From NCBI RefSeq assembly GCF_024979295.1, contig NZ_JANLCJ010000005.1, forward strand, positions 310,001 to 374,000: a stretch of DNA of 64,000 nucleotides, written 5' to 3'. This DNA is from Herbiconiux daphne (GTDB taxonomy: Bacteria; Actinomycetota; Actinomycetes; Actinomycetales; Microbacteriaceae). Positions 1-8,998 of this stretch are shown in pieces (the stretch's first letter is position 1; each line of letters opens with the position of its first letter). The translations under genes were made by a program, and so were the position numbers. The notes under the pieces were generated by a model. That model ran no database searches and was not told where the DNA came from. It worked only from the letters and a program-made list of their open reading frames with translations.

Positions 1-452
1 TCGGTGCACTGCGGCCGCGGATGCTCGAGCTTGCTCGCGATCGAACGGCCGGAGCCCACCCTTATTTCGTTCCCGTGGCGCACACGAAACTAGCGCGAGA
101 AGTTCTAGGCCCAGACAGGATCCTCGCTCCCGAGCTCATGGTCATCCTCGAAAGCGACCCCACAGCAGCTCGCGCATTAGCCCGGGGGACGACAGCCGGA
201 TTTCTTGCGTTACCGAACTACGCCAACAACTTGCGGGAACTTGGCTACAGCGACGACGATCTCGCTGGCGGCGGCAGCGACAGGCTCGTCGACGACATCG
301 TCGCTTGGGGAACCCTCGACGAAATTCAGAATCGCGTTGAAGCTCACCTTGACGCGGGCGCGGATCACGTGGCTATTCAGCCGCTCGCTGCCGATCTCGG
401 CTTCCAACTTCAGCAACTTCGGATTCTCGCTCACGTGCTCCTAGACCGTTAG
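1..452 (+). CDS. LLM-class F420-dependent oxidoreductase, C-terminal part
   Basis: The reading frame is open to the left window edge, so the start lies outside. The visible ~145 residues match the C-terminal half of luciferase-like (TIM-barrel) F420-dependent oxidoreductases of the TIGR03620 kind: a segment with LGP..LAPE, then LPNYANNLRELGY, the GGSDRLVDDIVAWG stretch, and a closing AGADHVAIQPL. Such enzymes reduce or oxidise small molecules with F420 (or FMN) in the cytoplasm; the substrate cannot be read from sequence. It is followed after 19 bp by a ThDP enzyme on the same strand, so the two are probably co-transcribed. The family call is fairly sure; cofactor choice is inference. Confidence 0.8.
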   Translation, partial: GALRPRMLELARDRTAGAHPYFVPVAHTKLAREVLGPDRILAPELMVILESDPTAARALARGTTAGFLALPNYANNLRELGYSDDDLAGGGSDRLVDDIVAWGTLDEIQNRVEAHLDAGADHVAIQPLAADLGFQLQQLRILAHVLLDR

Positions 453-471
453 CGAGGGAGATAAGGATGCA

Positions 472-2097
472 ATGCCCTTCTACGACGTACAACTCGATAC
501 GCTGTCCGTCTCAACCTGGATCGCGCAAGAGACAAGCACGTATGTGACCCAGGTATTCGGCGTGATGGGCAATGGAAACGCTTTGTACATCGACGCACTT
601 ATTGGCTCGGGGGTGCACTACAACTCGCTCCGGCATGAAGCCGGCGCAGTGGCAGCCGCTGATGCGTACTCTCGCACAACTGGGGGAGTCGGTGTGGCGA
701 CCACGACGTTCGGCGCCGGATTCACGAACACCCTCACTGCCCTGGCTGATGCCGTCCGCGCACGGTCGACGATCGTTGTCGTGACGGGGGACGCGCCCTC
801 GACCGGGTACAGAACGGCCGATGTCGATGTCCCAGCGTTAGTCCGAGGCGTCGGCGCCACCTCGTGGACGCTCGTGCCCGGCCGAGAGGCGCAAATTGCC
901 AGGCTCGCATTCGAAAGCGCGGTGCGAGATGCCCGCCCCGCGGTCATCTCGGTGCCATACGACCTCAGTGATGCGCCAATCGCCGATCCTCACGCAATCT
1001 TCCGGCCGCATGTAGGCCTGCGGCCCGGCGGAGTGGTCAGCCACGCGAGCGCCGTCGTGCCGCAGCGCCTTACGACCACACTCCTCAGTGCTCGGCGGTT
1101 GCTGGTAATCGCGGGACACGGCGTCGTTCTGGCTGGAGCGCAGCGCCTGGCCGCACGATTGGTCGCATTGAGGTCGGCGGCTTCGGCCACCACTGTGATG
1201 GCACACGGTCTATTCACCGGACAACGAGGTCACCTCGGGCTTGCGGGAGGTTTCAGCTCGAACGATGCCGCCGAGCAGATGCGCACGGCGGATGTCGTAC
1301 TCGTGCTCGGAGCCAGTCTCAACGAGAGTACGACTAGGAGCGGTACCCTCTTCTCGCCGGCGGCCCGAGTGATCCAGGTCGACGTTCTTGAGCAGCCGAC
1401 CTCAGATCTCGTCACTGACTATCTCAAGATGGATGTAGCAGAGTTCCTCAGCCAGGTGCTTGATGCGCATGACGACTCCGCGTCCCCTGAACCGTGGGCC
1501 GAGCGTACCGCTGGGGCATCCGCACAGGACAGTGCGAGGGGACTTCATCCCCAACTGCTTTCGCACGGTATCGCCGGGCTGCTTCCGGTAAACACCAGCA
1601 TCGTTCTCGACGGTGGCAACTTCATGGCTTGGCCATTGGATGCATGGCCGGTGCGGTCAACCGACGCGTTCGTGCCTGCGGGTCTTTCATTCCAGTCCAT
1701 TGGCCTCGGTCTCCCTGCATGGATCGGGGCGGCACTTGGGCGCCGCGACCGATTGCCAGTTCTGGCCGTCGGCGACGGAGGATTACTTATGTCGTTCGCC
1801 GATCTTGAGTCGGCAGCCCGGCTCGTAGACCGTGGGCTCATCGTTGTGTATAACGACTCCGCATATGGTGCCGAACTACACCAGTACGAAGCCGCCGGCC
1901 TTTCCAGCAGCCCTATGAGATTTCCGACTACCGACTTCGCCGCCGCGGCCGAGGCGCTTGGGATGCGCGCGATCGTTGTGACCTCCTTGCTGGATCTAGA
2001 AGATCTCGAACTTTGGCTCGACAACGGGGCGGAGGGCGTGATGCTGCTCGATTGCCGCATCGCCGACGATGTCGCGGCCCCATTCTTAGAAAGGTAA
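472..2097 (+). CDS. Thiamine-diphosphate-dependent enzyme (acetolactate synthase / benzoylformate decarboxylase-like)
   Basis: A 541-aa protein with the three-domain layout of the ThDP decarboxylase/acetolactate synthase superfamily and the usual length. The N-terminal PYR domain has the catalytic glutamate context RHEAGAVAAADAY (Glu about 56). The central domain is about 190-330. The C-terminal PP domain has GDGG at about 434-437 and the Mg-binding Asn at about 461, giving the GDG-x(24-25)-N pattern. Start ATG 472 has a GGGAG/AAGG ribosome-binding stretch just upstream. The reaction is likely a 2-keto-acid decarboxylation or ligation; specificity is unknown. It lies 19 bp behind the LLM oxidoreductase and upstream of an SDR, which suggests a small catabolic cluster (inference). 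Confidence 0.85.
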   Translation: MPFYDVQLDTLSVSTWIAQETSTYVTQVFGVMGNGNALYIDALIGSGVHYNSLRHEAGAVAAADAYSRTTGGVGVATTTFGAGFTNTLTALADAVRARSTIVVVTGDAPSTGYRTADVDVPALVRGVGATSWTLVPGREAQIARLAFESAVRDARPAVISVPYDLSDAPIADPHAIFRPHVGLRPGGVVSHASAVVPQRLTTTLLSARRLLVIAGHGVVLAGAQRLAARLVALRSAASATTVMAHGLFTGQRGHLGLAGGFSSNDAAEQMRTADVVLVLGASLNESTTRSGTLFSPAARVIQVDVLEQPTSDLVTDYLKMDVAEFLSQVLDAHDDSASPEPWAERTAGASAQDSARGLHPQLLSHGIAGLLPVNTSIVLDGGNFMAWPLDAWPVRSTDAFVPAGLSFQSIGLGLPAWIGAALGRRDRLPVLAVGDGGLLMSFADLESAARLVDRGLIVVYNDSAYGAELHQYEAAGLSSSPMRFPTTDFAAAAEALGMRAIVVTSLLDLEDLELWLDNGAEGVMLLDCRIADDVAAPFLER

Positions 2098-2452
2098 GTC
2101 GTCTCGTCCAGCCTTCGTCCGCCTCAGACGCCTCGCCGTTTACTGACGGCGATCCAATTTCGCTTGTTGTGAAGGTCGCGTACCGATCGCCACCCGACCT
2201 AGCGCGCAGGCCAATGGGATGGTGCCCGTGCAGAACGCCGCCGAAAACCCCGAGCAACGAATGACTCGCCGGGTAGCCATCCCCTTACAGCGCCCAATGC
2301 CTATGCGAAGATGCTCCGGCAAGCCTCGACCAATCTTGAGATCGCGTGAAGTAGAGAGAGTCTGTGCTGCTGTTATCGCAGAAACAGGTAACAGCATTCC
2401 TAGGAAAGATGGATACTGGTTCACTACTCCTAACGTGCCGCAGCCTGGGTTA
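2098..2452. other. Intergenic region, 355 bp
   Basis: Lies between the ThDP enzyme and the SDR. Open frames run through it, including an upstream in-frame extension of the SDR to 2219, but the translations are Arg/Pro-rich with no recognisable motif and I treat them as non-coding. I see no convincing hairpin or promoter. Confidence 0.4.
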
Positions 2453-3223
2453 ATGACAAACACGATCAGAGCCGCAGGGCGGTTCGAAAACAAGGTGGCG
2501 CTGGTCACAGGTGGCAGCCACGGCATGGGCCTAGCGACGGCGCATCGGCTCCTTGACGAAGGAGCGCAGGTCGCAATCATCGGTCGACACGCTGGTCACC
2601 TCAAAACGGCGATCGAAGAGCTGCAGGCGCAGGACCGCCTCTTGCCGCTCCTCGGTGACGTTGCAGACCTCGCCAACCTCGACGACGCCATGGGGGCAAT
2701 TCAAGATCGATTCGGCCGACTGGACGCTGTTTTCGCCAACGCAGGAATGGGCGGATTCAAGGCCACATCGGAAGTGACCGAGACTGACTTCGACCGCCTC
2801 GTGGACGTGAATTTCAAGGGCGTGTTCTTCACTGTTCAAAAGTCTTTGCCTCTGCTGTCGGATGGCGCCTCGATTGTGCTCAACGCTTCCTGGACCATCT
2901 ACCGTGGACGAGGCGCGAACGCCCTTTACTCAGCGACGAAGGCGGCCGTTCACAATCTCGCGCGGACGTTCGCCTCTGAGCTCGCGCCACGGCGAATCCG
3001 CGTCAACTCCATCAGCCCGGGTTACATCGTCACGGGCATGTTCGACGGGATTGGATCAGAGCAGAAGGGCTCATACGCGGCAGAAGTGGCGGCGGGCCGT
3101 CTCGGTGTTCCTGCCGATATTGCCGGCGCCGTAGCTTTCCTATTTTCAGACGACGGGGCATATGTCAACGGACAGGATCTTGTCGTTGATGGAGGTCTCG
3201 TCACTGCGTACCCGCCGGCCTGA
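2453..3223 (+). CDS. SDR family oxidoreductase
   Basis: A 256-aa classical short-chain dehydrogenase/reductase using NAD(P)H. The Rossmann motif TGGSHGMG sits about 20 residues in, FANAGMGG is the NAG structural motif, and the catalytic Tyr/Lys pair is in YSATKAA with a Ser in NASWTIY just before. The C-terminal end has the usual NGQDLVVDGG. I chose ATG 2453 because homology to SDRs starts right after it; the same frame extends to 2219 but encodes nothing SDR-like. No clear Shine-Dalgarno is visible. The substrate is unknown; the neighbouring oxidoreductase and ThDP enzyme suggest alcohol/ketone metabolism. A membrane protein follows after 2 bp. Confidence 0.85.
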   Translation: MTNTIRAAGRFENKVALVTGGSHGMGLATAHRLLDEGAQVAIIGRHAGHLKTAIEELQAQDRLLPLLGDVADLANLDDAMGAIQDRFGRLDAVFANAGMGGFKATSEVTETDFDRLVDVNFKGVFFTVQKSLPLLSDGASIVLNASWTIYRGRGANALYSATKAAVHNLARTFASELAPRRIRVNSISPGYIVTGMFDGIGSEQKGSYAAEVAAGRLGVPADIAGAVAFLFSDDGAYVNGQDLVVDGGLVTAYPPA

Positions 3224-3225
3224 TC

Positions 3226-3822
3226 ATGGGCCGGCAGGGCATGCCCCCGGCTTCGGGATCGGCAAACGATCCTAGAAGTCGGGGTCGGCGGCGCAATACC
3301 GTTCTGTCAATCGGACTAGTCGTGGTCGGCAGTGTCGTCGTAGGCGGACTGACTAGTCCGGCGCAACAATACTTGCCCGACGCGTTCAGGTCGCTAGCCA
3401 ATTCCGCCGGCGGCTGGAGCATGTTCGCGTTCGTCTTCGTCTGGCTGTCGAAAGTGGGTCCGCGGCTTGGAGCCATACTCGGCGCATTGGCTTTCATCCT
3501 CATGGTCGAGTCCTACGGAGCGGTCAGCGCAGTGCGCGGCTATGACTTCGCCGATCCGTTCACTTCCATGTGGATTCCGATCGGTCTTCTAGCAGGCCTA
3601 GCAATCGGAGCATCCGCAACGCTCGTGCGACGTGGTTCCAGGCTCCGTGTGGTTGGAACAGGACTGCTTAGCCTCGTGTTGGTCGTCGAGGGCGTCTATG
3701 GTTTGACAATTCTGGGCGAAACAACAAGCCCCGTGTACTGGCTGCTGGAGATCGCGGCGGGCACCCTCTTTACGGCTCTGGCACTCGTCCGCCTTCTCAA
3801 TCGGAGGCACCGTGGTCTGTAG
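3226..3822 (+). CDS. Integral membrane protein, possibly DUF6518-like
   Basis: A 198-aa protein with a charged N-terminus (about 25 residues) followed by five or six hydrophobic helices, so it is a polytopic membrane protein. The pattern of short helices with PFTSMWIP in the middle recalls the DUF6518 group of actinobacterial membrane proteins, but I hold that name loosely. It starts 2 bp after the SDR stop and is almost certainly co-transcribed with it. A small G/C-rich hairpin (3836-3851) follows the stop. No function can be assigned. Confidence 0.65.
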   Translation: MGRQGMPPASGSANDPRSRGRRRNTVLSIGLVVVGSVVVGGLTSPAQQYLPDAFRSLANSAGGWSMFAFVFVWLSKVGPRLGAILGALAFILMVESYGAVSAVRGYDFADPFTSMWIPIGLLAGLAIGASATLVRRGSRLRVVGTGLLSLVLVVEGVYGLTILGETTSPVYWLLEIAAGTLFTALALVRLLNRRHRGL

Positions 3823-3894
3823 GCGCTCACCTCTTGGACCCCGCTGGGGCCAATCGCGGCTGGCCGGATTGAATGTGTTTGGTCACGGCCCGCC

Positions 3895-4281
3895 TCAGGC
3901 GGGGGTGAGCCGAAGCGTCGCCGCCATTGCGGCGGTACCGTTCTGAGTGTCCAGGTAGGTCGGCCCGTAGCGGCCGTATTTTGATTCGATCAAGCGGTTG
4001 ACCAGAGCGATGCTGGCTTCATCGTCGACATGCCTCACGTCGACATCTCTGTCCACCGGACCCGTTGCGACGTGGGCGCGCTGACTGGCTAGTACGCGCC
4101 GATACCAGTTGCTGCGCTGACCGAACGAGGAGCGCACATACACATCGCTCCCGTCGCGAAGCACCCAAATCGTGACGGCGCGACTCTGAGTGCCGTCCAG
4201 GGATAGTGGGGATATCTGCAGCTCTTCAACCGATTCAAGATGGGCCAGTTCGGCGGGGCTCCAGTCATTCACGACCTTCAT
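3895..4281 (-). CDS. DUF2255 family protein
   Basis: 128 aa. The features shared with DUF2255 are an acidic N-terminal segment, RAVTIWVLRDGSDVYVRS, the WYRRVLAS core, and a C-terminal SKYGRYGPTY. The family has a split beta-barrel feel, like flavin/F420-binding proteins, but its biochemical role is not established. A second member of the family lies in this window (39944-40306), with the matching VYVRS...WYRRALAS and TKYGYFG segments. It is transcribed away from the SnoaL-like gene, with 87 bp between the starts. Confidence 0.8.
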   Translation of the reverse strand: MKVVNDWSPAELAHLESVEELQISPLSLDGTQSRAVTIWVLRDGSDVYVRSSFGQRSNWYRRVLASQRAHVATGPVDRDVDVRHVDDEASIALVNRLIESKYGRYGPTYLDTQNGTAAMAATLRLTPA

Positions 4282-4368
4282 ACCGCAAGGCTATTCCGCA
4301 CGCCAGCGATCCTGGGTAGGAATATCTTTACCTCTCTGGGCGCAAGACTCTCCCGGAACAATGACGAC

Positions 4369-4764
4369 ATGACGAACACCGAAGCCGCAGAAATTGCCGA
4401 TGCCGCCTACGCTGCCCTGATCCATGGGCTGAACACCGGGCAATGGGACCCGTTCCTCTACTTCCTCGCGGAGGAGGTCGATGTTGTGTGGCCCACGCCC
4501 CCGATGGCCGGTCACTTCGAAGGGCGGGAAGGTTCGGCAACCCTGAAGGAGATTGTGAGTCATCTGGGCCGCCCCGAAACTTACCGTCTGGATCACTTCA
4601 CGCCCATAGCTCGGATTGTGAGCGGTGACGATGTAATTTACGAGGACATCAGTGTCGGAACAGTTCAAGGCGGGTCGACTTACACGACCCGGGGGAGTGT
4701 GCGCTTGAGCATTCGTGATGGCAAAATCGCGGCATTTCATGAGTACAACTTCGCTGTGAGCTGA
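4369..4764 (+). CDS. SnoaL-like / NTF2-like family protein
   Basis: 131 aa with the size and layout of a cone-shaped NTF2-like protein: an N-terminal helical part, WDPFLYFLAEEVDVVWP (common at the pocket entrance of SnoaL-like proteins), a central GREGSATLKEIVSHLG segment, and C-terminal strands ending RDGKIAAFHEYN. Such proteins act as small isomerases/hydrolases or ligand binders; the substrate is unknown. ATG 4369 is chosen because the 43 residues upstream in frame are not SnoaL-like and would overlap the divergent DUF2255 gene. Confidence 0.8.
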   Translation: MTNTEAAEIADAAYAALIHGLNTGQWDPFLYFLAEEVDVVWPTPPMAGHFEGREGSATLKEIVSHLGRPETYRLDHFTPIARIVSGDDVIYEDISVGTVQGGSTYTTRGSVRLSIRDGKIAAFHEYNFAVS

Positions 4765-5148
4765 CCCGCTCCGGCCGACATTTTGCCCAAGCCTGCAGCC
4801 GATATCCCATCCTTCGTGCGCTTGAGGCCGCCTCGTGATCTTTCTGGCAAGCCGTGCGAGCTCAATACGACGTCGATGGCGTCCGTATCACCGTGCGCAC
4901 ATCGCCAGGCGACTCCATCCGAAGTTCGGTCGCCGACTCGAGGACCACTCAGCCACCATCCAGAACGGTAGACCTGAAATATAGATAGTAATAATGAATG
5001 TATGTGCCTATTATGAATAGTGAAATCACTACCGGCACATATACAAGTCACGCCTGCGTCAATGAGCAGACTGGCAGCCGTCAGACAACTAGCGACTAGG
5101 CGGCGGGTATGACATTGAAGCCGGTCGAGCGAAACATCTGGAGTTGAC
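4765..5148. other. Intergenic region, 384 bp, with an AT-rich promoter-like core
   Basis: Nothing convincingly coding. The strip 4972-5030 is strikingly AT-rich for this genome and probably holds the promoter of the exported protein that starts at 5149. A weak coding-like stretch at about 4850-4975 has no start and no family signature. Confidence 0.4.
5004..5038. promoter_or_regulatory. Nested dyad upstream of the Tat-exported protein
   Basis: The outer arms GTGCC (5004-5008) and GGCAC (5034-5038) enclose the inner inverted repeat TAGTG-AAAT-CACTA (5018-5031). It lies in AT-rich DNA 110-145 bp before the start, so it could be an operator; no regulator is adjacent. Confidence 0.35.
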
Positions 5149-6189
5149 GTGAGTACACCATCGAAGAAGCAGGGCCCGATCAGCCGGCGCAGCCTCCTGG
5201 TAGGCGGCTCAGCCGCGTTAGGCGCGGCCGCGCTCGGCGCAAGTCTCGGTGCCGGGAGCGACTTTCTCGTGCCCAGAGCCGCTTCTGCGATCGAACCGGG
5301 TTGGCGGGAGATATCCGGCGGCGCCCTCACGAAGAAGGCACCCGCTATGGCCGCATACAACGGGGTCGACTACAACTTCGTCCGAGGCAACGACGGCCAG
5401 ATTTGGTGGAACTATAGGCTGCGTTGGGAGAATATCCCCGGTCTTCCTTCGAACACTCGCACAAACGCAGCGCCCGTTGCTGTTGTCCACCCCAGGCTCA
5501 ATCAACTTTGGCTGTTCCACACCGGGACTTCGGGGCAGGTTTTCGTCGCAGCCTACGACGGCTCGAGTTGGACTCCTTGGTCCCAGCAGGAGCCGGCCGG
5601 CCAGTTGGATCCGACTCAATCCGTCGCCGTCGTGTCCGCGGAAGGCCAGATTTGGTACACATACCGCCAGAACTCGACCGAGAAAGTACAGCTCCGTGCT
5701 CTCAACCGTTATGAACTGAGCTACGACGCAGCATTCAGGCGCACCGCCGAGGGTGGCTTCGATTCACGGACGCGATATGCCCCTTCAATCGCCACGAACT
5801 CGCAGGTTGCGCTTATCTTGGCCCACGTCGGCACTGACAATCGCGTTTACACCGGTACTTTCGCGTGGGGCAACAATTACCCGATCATGCCAGACGTGCT
5901 GAAATGGAAGGCTGGCGATGTGTCTGCGATCGAGCAGCCTGCGCTATATACCGCGAACAACACCTGGACGTATGCGGTGGTCAAGGGGTTGGACGGCCGC
6001 ACATGGGGATCAATCTACAACTACGGCGAGAACCGACTTCACAGCGGATGGGTTATCAGCAACGAGAGTGCGCTCAATGGGTCTGCGCCCATTGTGGCGC
6101 GGAACCACGACTGGGAGGAGCGCGTCTACATCACCGCTAACCCGGATGGGCGCATTTTCCATCGTCCGGTGGCGTTCAATCGCTACTAA
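5149..6189 (+). CDS. Tat-exported protein, beta-propeller/lectin-like repeats
   Basis: A 346-aa secreted protein. The N-terminus has a twin-arginine signal (SRRSLL at about residue 11), a hydrophobic core with AALGAAALGA, and a likely cleavage at RAASA. The mature part has repeated units containing GQIWW, NQLWLFHTG, GQIWYTYR and GRIFHRP, with Trp/aromatic and Asp/Gly turns, as in tectonin/PLL-type fucose-binding beta-propellers. I infer a carbohydrate-binding or cell-surface role. No catalytic motif is seen. GTG 5149 follows a GGAG Shine-Dalgarno by 5 nt. It stands alone between long intergenic stretches. Confidence 0.7.
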   Translation: MSTPSKKQGPISRRSLLVGGSAALGAAALGASLGAGSDFLVPRAASAIEPGWREISGGALTKKAPAMAAYNGVDYNFVRGNDGQIWWNYRLRWENIPGLPSNTRTNAAPVAVVHPRLNQLWLFHTGTSGQVFVAAYDGSSWTPWSQQEPAGQLDPTQSVAVVSAEGQIWYTYRQNSTEKVQLRALNRYELSYDAAFRRTAEGGFDSRTRYAPSIATNSQVALILAHVGTDNRVYTGTFAWGNNYPIMPDVLKWKAGDVSAIEQPALYTANNTWTYAVVKGLDGRTWGSIYNYGENRLHSGWVISNESALNGSAPIVARNHDWEERVYITANPDGRIFHRPVAFNRY

Positions 6190-6258
6190 CGGGGAGAAGC
6201 GTCCTTGACCCTGCACAGAGGCGACAGGTTCGCGGCGCCGCTGGTTCGGCGGACGGTT

Positions 6259-6897
6259 TCAAGACTGAGTTGTCGTTGGCGGACGACGTACAGTGGCTAG
6301 TCTCTCCGGAGCCGGTGGTAGCGCTCGGTCCAGATCACGATGGCAATGCCGAGGCGGAGGCTCGATAACCCATGGGCGATGGCGCTCTGACCGGGCAGAT
6401 TCTAGGTCTGATCGCCGGTACCTGCGGAGTGGCACGCGAGTGATGTTAGCGCCCATGGATTCGGCTAAGCGACTATTGAGTGCCAACGCAGCGATGTTAT
6501 CGTCCAGGGTGGCTAGCGCAATGTTGCACTGCGGCTCGAGAGCTGCGGTGGCACAGAGGAGGGAGAGACCTGCTCCTCGCCGTCGTGCCCATGGAACTAC
6601 CGCTACAAGTTGGACAAACAGTGGGTCAGGCTTTGTGCGGCCTATGAGCGAGAGACAGAAGCCGACCGGTGTGCCCTCAATTTCTGCCAGAAGAACCAAC
6701 TGATCTCTTATTGTCAGTCTGTTGCCTTCGACAGAATGGATGTAGGTCGATTCGCATGCTGCTTGAATCCACCGCATCCACCGACCGTCTTGCGACTCCC
6801 AGTCTGCCTCGCGTACCGCCACCGCGACCGCCGCCGACGGCAAGGTCTGCTCCCTCCAAGCGATGAACTCTGGATCACGAAAGGGGGAATCGAACAC
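6259..6897 (-). CDS. GNAT family N-acetyltransferase
   Basis: 212 aa. The acetyl-CoA site (motif A) is visible as VAVVPWARRRGAGLSLL at about residues 100-116, preceded by the strand LLAEIEGTPVGFCLSL. Residues beyond about 155 are basic and Pro-rich, unlike the family, so the C-terminus may be a drifted or frame-shifted tail. The acceptor is unknown. It is transcribed in the same direction as the SDR at 7052-7819, separated by a strong hairpin. Confidence 0.65.
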   Translation of the reverse strand: MFDSPFRDPEFIAWREQTLPSAAVAVAVREADWESQDGRWMRWIQAACESTYIHSVEGNRLTIRDQLVLLAEIEGTPVGFCLSLIGRTKPDPLFVQLVAVVPWARRRGAGLSLLCATAALEPQCNIALATLDDNIAALALNSRLAESMGANITRVPLRRYRRSDLESARSERHRPWVIEPPPRHCHRDLDRALPPAPERLATVRRPPTTTQS

Positions 6898-6957
6898 GAG
6901 CTACGACGCTACCGTGAACGACCAGGTACGCCAGCAAACTGGGACTTCACGACTTGC

Positions 6958-6988
6958 GGACCCCGTGATGCGTTGTCTCACGGGGTCC
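6958..6988 (-). terminator. 11-bp perfect hairpin between SDR and GNAT genes
   Basis: GGACCCCGTGA (6958-6968) and TCACGGGGTCC (6978-6988) are exact inverted repeats around a 9-nt loop. It follows the SDR stop by about 60 bp on the minus strand. There is no T-run, so it may be a pause/processing site or a rho-assisted terminator. Confidence 0.5.
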
Positions 6989-7051
6989 ATCGAGGTCAAG
7001 GACGGGCGGGAGGAGTCGCCCCTTACTTCGGATAGTCAGCCAATGGACTGT

Positions 7052-7819
7052 CTAGTGGGTCGTCCAACCGCCGTCGATCACAAGTTCCTCGCCAGTTACG
7101 AACTTCGACTCGTCCGATGCCAGGTACACCATCCCAAAGCCAATATCCGATCCCTCCCCAACGTGGGGAGGGAGCGGAATCTCAGGCCCGTATAGCTCTG
7201 CCATGGACTGAGAGGTCAGGCCGGCAGCTGCCGCCAAACCGGTGAACACCGCTCCGGGGTGGATGGAGTTGACTCGGATCCCGTCCTTGGCAAAGTTCTG
7301 AGCAGCGTGCTTTGTCAGCGACCGTACAGCGCCCTTCGAGGCGCTATACGCCGCCCCGCCGCCATCCGCGAATCCTCCGACAATGGCGGCGATCGAAGAG
7401 ATGTTTACGATCGATCCACCTCCATTAGCTTGAAGGTGAGGGATGACGGACTTCATGCCCAGCCAGACCCCGGTGGTGTTGACCGCGAGAATCCTGTCCC
7501 ACTCTTCTGGTTCGGTCTCGAGCACACCTTTGGCGAGGTGGATGCCTGCGTTATTCACAAGAATGTCGATTTTTCCGTAGGTCGTGACGACCTCGTCGAC
7601 AGCCAACGCCCATGAGCGAGCTGATGAAACGTCAAGCACGATCCCGATTGCTTCTCCGCCTCCAGCCCTAATCCCCTCAACAACTTGCGCAAGCGCATCT
7701 GCGCTTACGTCGGTCGCGACAACCTTCGCGCCCTCTGCCGCAAACAATTGCGCGCCTGACAGGCCCATGCCGCTCGCCGCACCGGTGATGATCGCTACTT
7801 TTCCACTTAGTCTTGCCAT
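7052..7819 (-). CDS. SDR family oxidoreductase
   Basis: A 255-aa classical SDR. The cofactor motif is TGAASGMG (about 12-19), followed by NNAGIH, the catalytic Ser in IVNISSIAA and YSASKGA for Tyr/Lys, and the closing VTGEELVIDGGW. An Asp at the end of strand 2 (VVATDVS) favours NAD(H) over NADP(H). It probably acts on a cyclic or steroid-like alcohol, as 3-hydroxysteroid dehydrogenase-type members do; that is inference. It is divergent from the TetR gene at 8362 across a 542-bp gap, so that regulator is a natural candidate controller. Confidence 0.85.
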   Translation of the reverse strand: MARLSGKVAIITGAASGMGLSGAQLFAAEGAKVVATDVSADALAQVVEGIRAGGGEAIGIVLDVSSARSWALAVDEVVTTYGKIDILVNNAGIHLAKGVLETEPEEWDRILAVNTTGVWLGMKSVIPHLQANGGGSIVNISSIAAIVGGFADGGGAAYSASKGAVRSLTKHAAQNFAKDGIRVNSIHPGAVFTGLAAAAGLTSQSMAELYGPEIPLPPHVGEGSDIGFGMVYLASDESKFVTGEELVIDGGWTTH

Positions 7820-8361
7820 TCTTTTTCCCTACCAATTCTTGGATGACCGCACACAAGCCGCTCGGCCATATTCAAGGACGTCGCGAGCTGCTGTCTGCGC
7901 TTCCCGCAATTGGTCCCGCCCGCTCTCAGGTCTACGGGGCTCCTGTCTTTGGATTCCCTATCCTGCTCGGGCCGCTAATTACGTAAGGAATTCAAGCCGC
8001 TCGGGGACGGCTAGTGAGAGTCAAAGTTCTTCACGGTAAGGCGGTTCCCTCCCTTGTATTTGGGTCTCACCGGCACGCAGGGCGAACAATTTTGTGGAGC
8101 TGCAAATGTTTCATACAGACGCGAAGCTCGCGCGCCTGAAACGAAACCGAATCACTCCTCAGACCTCTTGCGTGGGACACGCCGCGACGCTTCGACCAGC
8201 GTCGCGCCCGAGGGGGACTCGGTTGTTCCGGATGTGGCTAGGTCCGCGACGATAACTCGGACGCCGACCTTCGCAGGCTGGGGCTTCAATGAGGAAGGTC
8301 CCATCAGGTGTTCACGCCAGCGCAATTCGATGTGTGACGCTACAGCGAATAGGGTGATGCT
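7820..8361. other. Intergenic region, 542 bp, between divergent SDR and TetR genes
   Basis: Contains a clear inverted repeat: GCGACGCT (8184-8191) and AGCGTCGC (8198-8205) around a 6-nt loop, extended by one more pair. There is no T-run. Open frames through the region are low-information and show no domain. Promoters of both flanking genes must lie here but I cannot place them with confidence. Confidence 0.4.
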
Positions 8362-8970
8362 ATGACCCGCACCTATCGTTCGTCGCAGCGCGAACGGTCT
8401 GCCGCCTACACCCGACAGATCATCCTGCAGGTTGCCCAGGAATTGTTTGCTAAAGGCGGTTACGCCGCTACTACGGTCGCGGAAATTGCGCGGGAGGCCG
8501 ACGTTGCCGTGACAACCGTATACGGAAGTGTCGGAAACAAGTCAGGCATCGTGCTCGCACTCATCGAGGATGGCGCGCAGGACCCAGCAATTGCCGCGAC
8601 TATTGAGAAGATCCGGCAATCCGACAGCCCTGACGCAGCCATCAGTCACCTCGCGGCAGGTGTGTGCGCATCCACCGAAAAGCTAATGCCGCTGATTCGG
8701 TTGATGTACGACACTGCGCCGGCTGATCCGGCCATCGCTGCCGCAGTAATTGCCAGCGAGAAGGCGTATCGAAGAAATCTCGAGCCTCTTGCCGACCATT
8801 TGCGAGCGAACGGCTGGCTGCGTCCGGAACTGTCGGAGCAGGATGTCGCAGATATGTTGTGGTTTCACTTCGGAATTTCAGCCCTGCGTACCCTTAGCGA
8901 AATGGGATGGTCTTGGCTGCGAATGCAGGACTGGCTCAGTCGGCAGGTACGGAGCGCTCTTCTCGCTTAG
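8362..8970 (+). CDS. TetR/AcrR family transcriptional regulator
   Basis: 202 aa. The N-terminal helix-turn-helix is typical: RQIILQVAQELFAKGGYAATTVAEIAREADVAVTTVYGSVGNKSGI (helix 3 around residues 45-55, with VYG instead of the more usual VYY/LYY). The C-terminal ligand domain is all-helical with no diagnostic motif. It lies between a divergent SDR and a convergent ketopantoate-reductase-like/glycosyltransferase pair, so it could control either. A 13-bp hairpin covers its stop codon. Confidence 0.85.
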   Translation: MTRTYRSSQRERSAAYTRQIILQVAQELFAKGGYAATTVAEIAREADVAVTTVYGSVGNKSGIVLALIEDGAQDPAIAATIEKIRQSDSPDAAISHLAAGVCASTEKLMPLIRLMYDTAPADPAIAAAVIASEKAYRRNLEPLADHLRANGWLRPELSEQDVADMLWFHFGISALRTLSEMGWSWLRMQDWLSRQVRSALLA

Positions 8971-8994
8971 TCGGGGACGCCAGAAGAGCGCTCC
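8951..8994. terminator. Bidirectional 13-bp hairpin between convergent genes
   Basis: GGAGCGCTCTTCT (8951-8963) and AGAAGAGCGCTCC (8982-8994) are perfect inverted repeats with an 18-nt loop that contains the TetR stop codon. Its position between two convergent stops (8970 and 8999) suggests a shared terminator, though the T-run is short. Confidence 0.6.
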
Positions 8995-8998
8995 TTAG

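Noticed and set aside
3836..3851. Small hairpin after the 198-aa membrane protein gene
   Set aside because: Six pairs with a bulge and no T-run; too weak for a terminator call.
4783..4971. 62-codon plus-strand frame and overlapping coding-like text
   Set aside because: Three frames look equally plausible and none has a domain or start context.
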